This document shows, in pieces, positions 1 through 10,786 of a DNA stretch of 64,000 nt. How positions within the stretch are numbered: position 1 is the first letter of the stretch; every line of letters begins with the position of its first letter. The translations under genes and the position numbers were made by a program. The stretch is from Congeria kusceri (lineage: Eukaryota > Mollusca > Bivalvia > Myida > Dreissenidae): contig CM051025.1 of NCBI GenBank assembly GCA_027627225.1, forward strand, positions 76,982,474 to 77,046,473, given 5' to 3'. Under the pieces are notes generated by a model that was not told the DNA's origin, did not search any database, and worked only from the letters and a program-made list of their open reading frames with translations.

Positions 1-2120
1 AATTTTTGAGTCAATGTTGACCAAACTTACACAGTTTGCGCATGACCATAAAAATTGATTGATACAATTTGATTTCCAACTGTTGCAAGACTTACATGTA
101 GTTATTTGTATATGCAACATGGATGTCTACAGAGCCTGCATTAACATCATTTATCATCATTTGACAGAAAATTATTAAAGAAAAAGCAAAACTTTACCTT
201 ATGCAATTATCGCATTGCAACTAGTTCTCCAATTCTGTTTGCGAAAAAGACATCAAAATCTACTGTTTCTGCATTTTCCAGAACTGTCAATGACTAAACG
301 AAACAGGGTCAGGTAAGAATATCAAGAAAACTTATTTGAGAACCATTAGCAAAAAACGTACATCCACTACCGAACTCGTACTTTAGTTAGCTCATTGCAC
401 TAACCGATGTTTTAAATCAAAATTGATCCTATCCCCCTCTGCGTATTGTTCAGATACCTTAATTTTCAAACCTGTTACAACAGTATGGTCTTCATCTGTA
501 CCAGTTCTCAGTTGAGCACTTTGGGCCATCATGGCCCTCTTGTTTTGTATTCTTATTTTTATTTGAGGGAACAAATGTAGACGACTCTTTGACACAGACT
601 AATTTACCTTAACACAAAATACAAGAGCAAATCACGTTGCTTAATTTAGTGTATGCCAGTGGCAGCAGGGCATCAGGATACTAACACTGCTCAAAATTCA
701 GCTTAATTAGAGCAATTAGAACGGAGCGTTTAGTTAATAAAAACGTAATGAATTAATTACGAACAAAATATGATGAATATATATTTACATCGCATAGGCA
801 TTTTAATATATAAGGGGTATGCATTCATAATCGTATGAACGCTATGCCTTATCACTGGCGTAGTAATATCTGTGTGTCCTATTTTTATGCAAATTATATT
901 TCGACAAGAGTCATTACATGAACTAAGATGTATTATACTGTTCAATGTTACTCTTTTTTTGTATGAATTGTTGACTTTTGATTAAATGTTTGTATAATTA
1001 ATATACATTAACATTTCGTTCCAGTTCTTCTTCTAAAAAAATCAATTTGAATTTTTTTTTCACTTGCTTGATAGAATTCTATCATGCAAGGTCTACAAGT
1101 GTTATTATTAAAAAAGCCATTTCGCTAGCAAGTAATATGTACATGTTATGGTATTTTAAGAAACATTACTTTTGTTTGAAGCGACCACAGAAAATCTCCA
1201 TGACATTACATCGGTTCAGGAATTTAATTGATGTGTCTATTTGCTAGATGCGTTTAGACCGTCTAATTTATTGTGCATTTATATCACAGTTAATAATGAT
1301 GATTTGTTTAACATGTACAATAAGAACAGTTTTGAGATTTATATTAAAATGTTATCCTTTCTAATACAAGTTATGCCCAGACAAAGCAAAGAGCTTAGAT
1401 ACGCCCGTGTGGATGCTATTGATCAATGACATAGCTTACACGTCTTCACTTGTTTAGTGATGTCATTTGTGGATTGTTTTGCATTTTTCTCGCCGAGTGA
1501 AAATTTGGATATATGTGTGGATTTAAAGCATTTAAGTCTCCATCTGTTGTGTTAATAATTAAACAGGATTATCCAGGATCTGTTAAACTCTCAGCCTAGG
1601 AATTGAGTGATATTAAAGTGTCAGAACTCAACTGTGGTATAGAAGTAGTCATGATGTGGATTTACTGTCTTACTAACAAAGCACCTCTTATTTTATATTA
1701 ATCTTTCTAAAGCATTAATAATGTTTGGTGCTTGTTGGCTATACCGGCCGAAATAGCAGTTCTTCTTGATGTCACAGGTATTTTTGCATTTGTTTAAGTT
1801 ACTTTTTTAGTTTTGTAGCGATATGATTTAGGCCTAGGCAAGGAAAATAAAAATATTGTGACTCATAATGTTTACATTAAATTTCATTTGTCGCAGAAAA
1901 TTGGATGTAAAATAAGGAGAAAATGACATTTATGTAGGGAACTATTTTATTAATCGTAGTTGCATTCTATTTTGTGTAGTTCAGTTACAAGGGGCGATAC
2001 TTCGTTGTTCCAATAAGAAAACTGCTGTGCATGATATTTCTCTTAGAATAGCAATAAAATGCATCTTAAAAATAATATAAAGGAATGCTATGAAATCATC
2101 CCAAATATAATGTAAATATC
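1..2120. other. Non-coding DNA, no gene recognised
   Basis: AT-rich sequence with only short chance reading frames (under 70 codons) and no convincing splice-flanked coding block. A motif of about 35 bases near 514-550, centred on TTTGGGCCATCATGG, recurs near 3845-3862 and, slightly changed, near 4922-4956, so this is probably part of a dispersed repeat. I see nothing else that can be supported. Confidence 0.6.
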
Positions 2121-2247
2121 AGGATTGAAATTAATTTTGGTTGCGTTCATGTGATTAGAAATGCAATGGTCAAACTGGCAAATTATTTGCCAGTTTGACC
2201 ATTGCGTTCATAATCGCATGAACGCAACCATAATTAAATTCAATCCT
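2121..2247. repeat. Palindromic (fold-back) repeat
   Basis: Two arms of about 60 bases pair with each other around the short spacer ATTATT. The left arm starts AGGATTGAAATTAATTTTGG and the right arm ends with its near complement. The innermost 20 bases pair perfectly (AATGGTCAAACTGGCAA side). There is no coding capacity. It is most likely a small fold-back transposon remnant; I did not find a clear target duplication. Confidence 0.75.
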
Positions 2248-2757
2248 TAAATAACTTAAATTTTCTAATAAAAACAAATTGCTTCACAGAAGCCTATAAA
2301 AACTTCTGAGTCGGGCCCAATTTCGTGAGTCAGTCGCCTTACCGCAAACAAACAATTTTTTAAGGATGGCCCAAGCTTTATGTAAAACAAAAGAAACAGC
2401 AACACACTTTCAATGTTAGGACATGCTATTTCCTACAACCAGTTACAAATAAAGTGGTTGTCCAAAAGAAAACCAGAAATAAAACTTAATTTTGAAGATG
2501 GTGTATTCATTAACACATTAAATAGCTTTTTTAAAATATCCATTTATTTATTATTTTAATCCATTATTTTATTAAAACTTTAACACAGACACATGTATGT
2601 ACTGAATCAATAACACAACCACCCCGTTATTAAGACTTTTATTAAGGCACCAAAGTGGAATGTGCAACTTATGCAGTCATGGTCTCACCACCTTTTTCAG
2701 CCAATATAAGCTTATCTGTAAAGCATTCCATGCACAATACCGTTTGTCACAAGATGC
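2248..2757. other. Non-coding spacer
   Basis: AT-rich DNA between the hairpin and the hAT-type element. No coding block, RNA gene or repeat structure is recognisable. Confidence 0.5.
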
Positions 2758-2765
2758 ACTAGAAT

Positions 2766-3703
2766 TAGGGATGGGACCGAATACTGAAATCAATATTCGA
2801 ATATTCGTTTTAGGTATTCGAATATTCGTTTTGTAAATACTACTATATACGGCTCTGTGTCCGAATATTTACCGATCCTAAATATGTATACTATGTGTAC
2901 GCAGTTGTTTTACCTTGTTTCAGTGGTAATAAGCGATATAAATTAGTGAGTGTTAGGCAAACATAAAGAAATGTAAGATATTGTTAAATGTATTGTTAAT
3001 TAATTTTTAATCGTTAAATTTCTCATTACATAGATTACACTCGACCTGGGTGTTTTCTAATGACCGTGTAAAGTACTTCCAAGCACATGATGGTGGCATT
3101 GTTTATTTATCAAGACTCTTGTACAATATACGGTGTTGATATAATGGAGAATAATTTACAAGTGACGTATATTAAGATTGACCAGATCATGCTAATTTTG
3201 TTAAAGAAATTGATTGGCTGATAATGGATTCATTTTGATTGGTTTACTGAGAGATTAATTGTAATTTACTGTCAACAAGTTAACCGTATAGATGTCACTT
3301 AAGGACAATAAACAACAATGTACGCCTTGTGCAAACTGTGAAACCGTTATCACAACATGGCCCAGCTTTGTTATTTGTGGATACAATACGCCATATTTGC
3401 GCCTCCTACAAACAGTTTATTCGCGGCCCTTATAAAGACATGGCCCCCCTGCCAATTATCAATTGTCGTTAATTGGACATGTTTGGCATGTGTTGTAAAA
3501 ACGTTACACTGCCCCCGCCCACCTGCTAGGCAGGAAATACGATTGGAATTCATGTTAACTTTGCAATCAAACTGGAAAAAACATGATTTTTTAAAAAGAA
3601 ATTTTGTTCTTTAAATAAATTTGAAAATCGAATATTCGTAATCGTTTTTTATATTAGAATATTATCCGAAATTTGAATATTCGATTATTCGGTCCCATCC
3701 CTA
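2766..3703. mobile_element. Non-autonomous hAT-type DNA transposon, copy 1
   Basis: The element begins TAGGGATGGGACCGAATA and ends with the exact complement, an 18-base perfect terminal inverted repeat. It is flanked on both sides by the same eight bases, ACTAGAAT (2758-2765 and 3704-3711). An 8-bp target duplication with a YARNG-like terminus is the pattern of the hAT superfamily. The 938-base interior has no transposase; its short reading frames are not supported as genes. A second copy at 46478-47514 shares the termini and internal blocks, including the stretch around TTGATTGGCTGATAATGGA. Subterminal ATTCGAATATTCG repeats could be transposase binding sites (inference). Confidence 0.88.
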
Positions 3704-3711
3704 ACTAGAAT

Positions 3712-4443
3712 AACAGCCTCTGTGAAAATCTGACAGTCATGCATAGTTACCCACTCATTAATCTGCTCCAATGCTATATCATATTATTGTTAGGTATGCA
3801 ACTGCCATTCGATGTCATATGAATAATCCTATTGGTCTAGACCCACTTTGGGCCATCATGGTTTTTGTCGATTTTGTACACAATCAGAAGTTTCTTTTTA
3901 ATCCCCCCAGGCATCTGTTTTTGCGGGAGGCTTATAGTGATTGTCCTGTCCAACCATTAGTAATTTAGTCTGTACGAGGTTAACTAGATTTTACTGTTGC
4001 TTTTAACACCAATACCGCTTACTGCAACACTTGGATACTTAGACAGTTGATGCTTATGACCATTCCTAATCCACCCATATCACCTAACATCAATTTGACC
4101 TTGACCTAATTTGGATTTAGAATATTTGAAATGGGCTATTTCTTTGTTAACGAGATTGCACCATTCTATCTATCGCAAACACCGCTTACTCCAGTACTTG
4201 GGATGCTGAACACACTTGTTTGTTATGACCACTCCTAATCCACGGGGCACCCATATCACGCAAGCTCACTTTGACCTTGGCCTAATTTGGACTTCTTATT
4301 TTGGAATAATGCAATTCGACTGTCTAGCACCAGCGAGGGGCATCTGTGTTTATCGAACACAGCGTCTTGTTTCAGATTGGTAGCCATATTGGTTACTTTG
4401 GTAACTGACAGAGTAAGTCCTGTTTCCTCCTTTCATGCCAGGC
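3712..4443. repeat. Non-coding DNA with an imperfect direct duplication
   Basis: Two diverged segments of about 165 bases lie in tandem, near 4005-4170 and 4172-4335. Both carry ACCGCTTACT, then CACTTGGATACT- or TACTTGGGATGCT-like words, TATGACC, CCTAATCCAC, CCCATATCAC and TTTGACCTTG. No coding capacity is evident. It is probably a fragment of an older dispersed repeat. Confidence 0.5.
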
Positions 4444-4767
4444 ATAGCTGTGACATCTGACGTGATCTGCTACCAGTTCATAGCTGTGACATCTGACGTG
4501 ATCTGCTACCAGTTCATAGCTGTGACATCTGACGTGATCTGCTACCAGTTCATAGCTGTGACATCTGACTTGATCTGCTACCAGTTCATAGCTGTGACAT
4601 CTGACTTGATCTGCTACCAGTTCATAGCTGTGAGATCTGACGTGATCTGCTACCAGCTCATAGCTGTGACATCTGACGTGATCTGCTACCAGTTCATAGC
4701 TGTGACATCTGACGTGATCTGCTACCAGTTCATAGCTGTGACATCTGACGTGATCTGCTACCAGTTC
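4444..4767. repeat. Minisatellite, nine copies of a 36-bp unit
   Basis: Exactly nine head-to-tail units of 36 bases (ATAGCTGTGACATCTGACGT followed by GATCTGCTACCAGTTC) fill 324 bases with only a few substitutions. Because 36 is a multiple of three, the plus strand stays open and would encode a 12-residue repeat (IAVTSDVICYQF) within an open frame spanning 4435-5016. I do not recognise the resulting protein, and an array of open units is expected to look like an open frame, so coding status is doubtful. A good donor-like CACACAG/GTAACT lies at about 4834, so this could be an untranslated upstream exon of the zinc-finger gene. Confidence 0.85.
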
Positions 4768-5157
4768 ATAGCTCTACAATGGCTCTTCTTTGCTGCAAGC
4801 ATGTTCATCTGGGTTCAGTACACTGGGCACACAGGTAACTTAAGTCGATTTATTTTAAGCTCACCTGGCACACACCTGTTACAGCAGAAAGTTCTCAATC
4901 ATTGGCACCACTCAGCTGAGCGCTTTGGACCTTCATGGCCCTCTTGTTTTGTAAATTGGTTAAGTAAGAGAATTTTGGTCAATAGTTGCGAAGTGTATAC
5001 AATAAAGTTATCATGACATGTAACTGTTCAAGGCACATGTTCATAGATTTTGGTATTTTTGGTTAATTGCTTAAAAATGCACACACAAAAATGCAGAGGA
5101 TGCGAGTTTTCTACAAATAAAATTAATTCATTGATGTATTCATCTTTTCTTTTGCAG
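4768..5157 (+). other. Spacer ending in a strong splice acceptor
   Basis: The stretch ends with a pyrimidine-rich tract and TTTTCTTTTGCAG at 5145-5157, a strong 3' splice site on the plus strand. It would open an exon at 5158 that carries about 395 bases of 5' untranslated sequence before the zinc-finger start codon. If correct, the zinc-finger gene has at least one upstream exon, possibly ending near the donor-like site at about 4834. Confidence 0.5.
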
Positions 5158-5552
5158 GTGCAGTTTTGCAAAGGACTTGTTTTGGCTGTCTTAGCACTGG
5201 AGCATCTGGTCTAGAATCTGCTCTGAAGATGAAAATGAAGAGTGGCAGAGTCATTAGTGATTTTTAAACTGATGTAGTTCGTAATTGCATGAAAAGAAAT
5301 GAAAAAACTTCTTACATTACGATTTAGTGAAAAATATCATGGAAGTTCAGCATGGAGGCTTTTCAACTTGACTAAGAAGTGTAATCCAATCTAAAGATCC
5401 ATTATCCATGTGACCAAGATTTTGACTTCAGTAAAGAGTGACATTATATACCAGTTACTGACATGATTGTTGAAATCAAGTGAAGAACAAACATTGAATA
5501 TATGTTTGACTTTATTATTAGGCATTCAAATATTCATTAAAACAAAATAAAG

Positions 5553-8500
5553 ATGAAAGCAAAGCAGACTGATAGTGAACTCCATTGTGGGATTTGCAAC
5601 AGAACTTATTCCACAAAGTGGTACCTGCAAAAACACCTGAAGACGCCATCCCATGTAAAAAACGTAAATTTGAGAGTAACAAGATCCAAAGTACATGTTC
5701 TTAAGAAGCCAAGTTTAGCTGCTAAAAAGTTTAGACAGATATCTGCAAATCAGACAAAGGTCTCAAAGAACAGTGTTAAGTCCATGGTGTTATGTTTGGA
5801 TGAAAATGTTGCTTCATTAGTGAAGGGGTATGCTAGTACAAATGAAAATGTTGCTTCATTAGTGGAGGGGTATGCTAGTACAAATGAAAATGTTGCTTCA
5901 TTAGTGGAGGGGTATGCTAGTACAAATGAAAATGTTGCTTCTTTAGTGGAGGGGTATGCTGGTACAAATGAAAATGTTGCTTCATTAGTGGAGGGGTATG
6001 CTAGTACAAATGAAAATGTTGCTTCATTAGTGGAGGGGTATGCTGGTACAAATGAAAATGTTGCTTCATTAGTGGAGGGGTATGCTAGTACAAAGGAAAA
6101 TTTTGCTTCATTAGTGGAGGGGTATGCTAGTACAAATGAAAATGTTGCTTCATTAGTGGAGGGGTATGCTAGTACAAAGGAAAATGTTGCTTCATTAGTG
6201 GAGGGGTATGCTAGTACAAATGAAAATGTTGCTTCATTAGTGGAGGGATATGCTGGTACAAATGAAAATGTTGCTTCATTAGTGGAGGGGTATGCTAGTA
6301 CGAATGCATGTGTTGATTCTAAAACACAAGTAAACCACGAAGATGTCTCAGTTAGTCAGGGAAATGTGACCTACGCAGAGTCTGATGCCAGTGGAGGGTC
6401 GAACAAATTACTGCATATGCACATGAGTGAAGCAGACGTCGAGGACAATGTAACAGCACCAATGAAAACGGAAGCCCCTCCAATTAAGCATGACAATAAC
6501 AACAAGGAGTTGACAGTGACAGACATATCAGAAGATACGAACGAACAGTTGAACAGCCAGAATCAACTGAAAAGCTCTGTTTTTGAGAATATAGAAAGAC
6601 ATCAGAATGTTTGTAATGAAGTTGTTAATGCAAGTTTAGAGCCCCATTGTAATGATCTTAATCTGCAACAAACTGTGAATACCTCCTTTCACAATAGCAA
6701 CATCACTGTAATAATTGACCATGAACGTTCGTATCCTGTGGCTGAGACTGGAGGTAGTGCATACGAGGGATATTATGGGTATAATCTTGGTAGTGATTCT
6801 CAAACACAAGAGTGTGATATGAAATGCCAGCTTGCTTATCAAGTGGACAAAAACTTTGTGAACTCATTGGAGAGCTTCTATAACCAGATTGGTCTGAATT
6901 GCAATGGCCAGACTACTTTTGCAGAAAGTCAAGACTACTATGCTTCGCAGACTGCAGGAACGTGTATGACAGGCCAGTACAGTGAGCTAATGGCCAACAG
7001 TATTGTTATTATGCCACTCAATTCTCAGCAGGGCTATGAAGACCATCAGTATCCTGATATGGCACAGTCCAGCCTGGAAATGTCTTTTGAAAAAGTAGCA
7101 CATTCTCAAGCCCCCCAGAGTGATTTGAATATGCTTGCTAGTAATAACGTCTCACAGTGCAACATTGCTATGGTGGGTACTTCCTCAGACAGTCACAGGC
7201 CTGTGGATAATAAATCTCATATGGAGTGCACACAGACCAGTATAGAAATGTCTGATGAAAATAAAGATATCACGAAGGTCCAGCAATTGAACATGGATGT
7301 ATCAGTTGAACGTGAAAGTAAACAATATGTGCAATATCTAGAGACCAGCAGAGGTATGCATACTTGCACCTCCAATACAGAAGTTAAACCAATAAATGAC
7401 GAAGCCCAAGCCAAATGTGAACTAAGAAGAGACGTGGAACGGATATCACAACAGATACTAGAAGATGAATTAATGACCCCAAATAACATGCAACAGAGCA
7501 ACAATTTTGTCCTACCTGACCTTAAGTGCCTCAATATGGATGATCCAGCCCTTAGGTTTATGACTGATGAAAACCAGAACTGGTTAGAATTCCCTCAAAT
7601 TGACTCAAATCAGCAGTATGCAGATCTCCTATCTGAAACAGATAAGCGTCGAATGGAATGCATTAAACTGGCTGACCAACAACAAGCAAAATCCATGGGC
7701 AAAACCAAGGATGTGACTGCTGAATTAGAGGAACATTGGGGAAAGAAAAAAGCGACGGAGGAAGAAGTTTTATTAAATGAGACATTTGAGGGACGGTATT
7801 TCTGCTGTGGACATTACTATGCACATCGAGGTTCTCTTTTTGAACATTTTATGTCAAAAAAGCATAAAATTTGTATGGGTGAAATAGAAGATGACAGCAA
7901 TCCATACAAGTTGCCTTATGAATGTTGTAACAAAATATACACACGTCGTAACAGTCTAAATATTCACTTTCAGTCTTTGAAACATCGCGTTAGGGAGAAA
8001 ATCAACAAAAAAATAAAAACTTCCAAAAATGTGGCTGATGCGCTAGACACCATGCTTGATGCTGCACCTGAAAACATTGACAGGAGTAAGAAGGTGGTTG
8101 GTAATGACCTGCGTACTGGAAGTAATCAAACATTTGGTGCAATGGACGACAGTGAAGTAACTGAATTTTCAGCTTTCTCATGTGATGATTCCACAGACAG
8201 TGAGAAGAAAATAGAGAAAAAAAGAGAAAAGAAATGCAGCAAAATATTGTGCAATGTGTGCCACAGAGTATTTGCAAGTACAGGTTTAAAACCTCATGAA
8301 AGTTCAGAGCTGCACAGACTGTCTGTCCTTGCTTGTACAGCATTGCCAGATCCAATATATATTAAGTGTACTCAAAGGGTTTCTAAAAATGCCTCACAAA
8401 AGGTCCAACAATGTGTTACAGATTCTGAAAAGGAACAAGCTCATGAAAGGAAAGTTTCAGCCACTCCAGATAAAGTAAAACGTCAGTTACCTGCTTCAGC

Positions 8501-9533
8501 AAATGCTGCTGTGAGTCAAAAATGTTCTAAATCCACCCGTTTTTGTAATGTATGTAATATTGTGGTGCATCGAAGAAGTTTGGTAAGGCATTGTACAACA
8601 ATGAAACACAGATTAGCAGTGCTTAACAAGACCAAAGGCACGGTTGGAAATAAATTGATTCATGATGAAACCAATGAAGACAATAATAAAACAGTTTCTG
8701 ACAACTGCAAAGGTGTAGGTGAACTGGAAATTAAGTCAGATGATGCAATACGTGAAGAAACAACACAAAATGTTGAGGATCTGAAACCAAAGTCATTGAA
8801 ACAGTTACTGAGTACAGAAATAGATGGAGTGTGTGCTGGAAAAAAGCAAATTAAGAATGAAAACTGTGGTAAGAACAATGGCCACAACACTGATTGTTAC
8901 AGAAACGAAGCAAAGTCAGTAAATGGAAGCATAAGCTGTTCGAGTGGGGAAGGAGACACTAATGAGAGTTGTACAGTGGACATGGAATGTAAAGAAAACC
9001 ATTTAGATGATGTGGATGTATCTCATGAACTAGATATGGACAATAATGAGACATTTTTATGCAGTTTGTGTGGTACATTTTCCAAGTTGGAAAACTGTGT
9101 GAATCAGCATGATCTGAGTCTGTGTATATCAGCTACGAATGAAGTTGGTATGGATGTGGAAGCATCTCACAAGGATCTTTCACTAGTGAAGACAAGTAGT
9201 GCCACAGAGGATGCAGAAAATGATGATGTAATTGACGAAGACAAAACCTCGGACATACCTGGCTTCGTAACTGAAGCTGATGATGACGATGAAGATTCTG
9301 CCAGCATGAATGACTGGGACTCCAGTGGCAATCGGGTGATTTTGGAAATTGTTAACGACTATGTAGCTGCAGTTTGCTTAGATAATTTGTCGTTGAAAAG
9401 CATGGGCCAGACCTGCCAGCTGTGTGACAAACAGTTCCAAAGTGTTGAGCTTTTACACTCTCATTTATTACAACATACAGGAAACAGACAGTTCCTGTGC
9501 AAGCTGTATATGACTGGTAAGGTCCATCAGTGA
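5553..9533 (+). CDS. Large C2H2-type zinc-finger protein with a 14-residue repeat block
   Basis: A single uninterrupted frame of 1,326 codons. The chosen start has an A at -3 and is the first ATG of the open frame, downstream of a splice acceptor at 5157. Residues 12-34 form a finger with Cys12, Cys15, His28 and His34. Residues 84-251 are twelve 14-residue repeats. A long acidic, Ser/Asn/Gln-rich region follows. Further finger-like modules lie near residues 748-771, 789-811, 899-921, 997-1019, 1169-1191 (degenerate) and 1288-1308. Most have His-x5-His spacing, and the 748 and 789 modules show adjacent Cys-Cys instead of Cys-x2-Cys. The role is probably nucleic-acid binding in the nucleus (family inference); I cannot name an orthologue. 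The frame may run through a donor at 9516/9517 (CTG/GTAAGG), so the last six residues could be intronic and further exons could follow. Confidence 0.85.
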   Translation: MKAKQTDSELHCGICNRTYSTKWYLQKHLKTPSHVKNVNLRVTRSKVHVLKKPSLAAKKFRQISANQTKVSKNSVKSMVLCLDENVASLVKGYASTNENVASLVEGYASTNENVASLVEGYASTNENVASLVEGYAGTNENVASLVEGYASTNENVASLVEGYAGTNENVASLVEGYASTKENFASLVEGYASTNENVASLVEGYASTKENVASLVEGYASTNENVASLVEGYAGTNENVASLVEGYASTNACVDSKTQVNHEDVSVSQGNVTYAESDASGGSNKLLHMHMSEADVEDNVTAPMKTEAPPIKHDNNNKELTVTDISEDTNEQLNSQNQLKSSVFENIERHQNVCNEVVNASLEPHCNDLNLQQTVNTSFHNSNITVIIDHERSYPVAETGGSAYEGYYGYNLGSDSQTQECDMKCQLAYQVDKNFVNSLESFYNQIGLNCNGQTTFAESQDYYASQTAGTCMTGQYSELMANSIVIMPLNSQQGYEDHQYPDMAQSSLEMSFEKVAHSQAPQSDLNMLASNNVSQCNIAMVGTSSDSHRPVDNKSHMECTQTSIEMSDENKDITKVQQLNMDVSVERESKQYVQYLETSRGMHTCTSNTEVKPINDEAQAKCELRRDVERISQQILEDELMTPNNMQQSNNFVLPDLKCLNMDDPALRFMTDENQNWLEFPQIDSNQQYADLLSETDKRRMECIKLADQQQAKSMGKTKDVTAELEEHWGKKKATEEEVLLNETFEGRYFCCGHYYAHRGSLFEHFMSKKHKICMGEIEDDSNPYKLPYECCNKIYTRRNSLNIHFQSLKHRVREKINKKIKTSKNVADALDTMLDAAPENIDRSKKVVGNDLRTGSNQTFGAMDDSEVTEFSAFSCDDSTDSEKKIEKKREKKCSKILCNVCHRVFASTGLKPHESSELHRLSVLACTALPDPIYIKCTQRVSKNASQKVQQCVTDSEKEQAHERKVSATPDKVKRQLPASANAAVSQKCSKSTRFCNVCNIVVHRRSLVRHCTTMKHRLAVLNKTKGTVGNKLIHDETNEDNNKTVSDNCKGVGELEIKSDDAIREETTQNVEDLKPKSLKQLLSTEIDGVCAGKKQIKNENCGKNNGHNTDCYRNEAKSVNGSISCSSGEGDTNESCTVDMECKENHLDDVDVSHELDMDNNETFLCSLCGTFSKLENCVNQHDLSLCISATNEVGMDVEASHKDLSLVKTSSATEDAENDDVIDEDKTSDIPGFVTEADDDDEDSASMNDWDSSGNRVILEIVNDYVAAVCLDNLSLKSMGQTCQLCDKQFQSVELLHSHLLQHTGNRQFLCKLYMTGKVHQ
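5802..6305 (+). repeat. Coding tandem repeat, 12 x 42 bp
   Basis: Twelve exact-length 42-base units encode ENVASLVEGYASTN with a handful of changes (first copy K for E; Gly for Ser in three copies; Lys for Asn in two; Phe for Val in one). Near identity at the DNA level, including silent positions, points to recent expansion by slippage or unequal exchange rather than old repeats held by selection. The block sits directly after the first zinc finger and a basic stretch. No known domain is recognised in the unit. Confidence 0.95.
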
Positions 9534-10600
9534 CTGAGATTCTACCTATTTCTCTTGTACTAATGCTGTTCATTTGTGAACTGTTTGTGACACGCAAGGT
9601 CTATCATTGAACTCGCTTGAAGTTTATTGTACTATTGTCGGTCTTTCTATTGCAAACAGTACAAGACTCATATGTTCCAACTATAGCTTGCTAGAAGGTC
9701 TACTGAATACTTGTGATTGATGTGTACAACTCAATAATACATGAATCGTGATGTGGCAGTCTTAAATGGGTGCCTCTAGTTTTAAAGTTCAGTAATATGG
9801 TTAATGCTTTGTGAAATAAAGGTACATTTACAGAGGTCAGTCATGTAATAAGGTCAGTCTTACAAACAAATACAGTGTAGACTGCTATCAATAAGCAAAT
9901 ATGATCGCTTTTTGCCATTTGTTGATCATTTGTATAAGTGTATCATCATTTGCATATGCTAGTCACATTTGAATAAGTGTCTTGTAATATATGTTTTATT
10001 TAAACAACTGGATAGTTTAGTATGTAGAAGTTATTTCTAATTTTTTAAAACTTTGTTTATAATATTTCTCAGCCATTTTGACTGTGTTTTATATATTGTT
10101 TGATAAAAATATTACATTCTGAACACTTCTAGTCATTTGTCCATGGTTTGTGTACAAGATTATTTTGTTTTTTTAAACCATTCCTTGGAGTTAGGCAATG
10201 ACTTGGATCCAACAAGAAACCATCCAATAACAAGCTGTTAAAGAGACCTATTCACATATTGGCAAATTGACCATTTTCATTTGTTTGTCATAGATCCCTA
10301 AAAGAAAAAGTACATTTTAATATATAAACAAGCAAAAGAACTCTCTTTACAAAGAAATATATTGGCAATGCATGTATTGTGTCGTTTATGGATAATCATC
10401 AATTGAACTGGATAAAATTATAAAGCATTTGTAACGCTGTTCGTCGGTATTTTTTGAAAATATGTAAATCACTTACATAGCATTAAAAATACACTTTCAT
10501 TTTATTAGTCTAAATGGCCGAGTAGTAAGTGTGTAAGATTTTTTTTACAAAAGGTCATAGATTCTGCCCGTGGCAAAGGCAAATCTTAGGGGGAAAAAAA
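9534..10600. other. Probable 3' untranslated or intronic sequence of the zinc-finger gene
   Basis: No coding block. AATAAA occurs at 9815-9820 and could serve as a polyadenylation signal if the gene ends at 9533. If the donor at 9516/9517 is used, this stretch is intron. The sequence alone does not decide between the two. Confidence 0.4.
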
Positions 10601-10760
10601 AGGCGCGTCGTGGAAAACCGGACTTAATGCATGTGAGTAAAAAGTCGTCACGGATTAGCCTGTGCAGTCCGCACAGGTAACCTGTGAGGACTGCACAGGC
10701 TAATCCGGGACGGCACTTTACGCACATGCATTAAGTCCGGTTTTTCCACGACACGCCTCA
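10601..10760. repeat. Palindromic fold-back repeat, short form
   Basis: Begins AGGCGCGTCGTGGAAAACCG and ends with its near complement (CCGGTTTTTCCACGACACGCC), with nested CTGTGCAGTCCGCACAG-type inverted words in the middle. It is the same family as the copies at 11112, 12484, 26314, 27652, 30594, 37069, 37978 and 43901. This is the short form, lacking the central TTTTATGGTATTTTCTG segment. Reading frames inside members of this family are by-products of the palindrome. Confidence 0.85.
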
Positions 10761-10786
10761 TTTATATTTCTTTTAGGTTATTTCAG

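Noticed and set aside
3357..3614. Frame shared with 47174-47428 ([11 protein letters not shown]...) as a possible transposase fragment
   Set aside because: The two frames are similar because they lie in two copies of one hAT-type non-autonomous element. No hAT transposase motif is visible and both frames are short.
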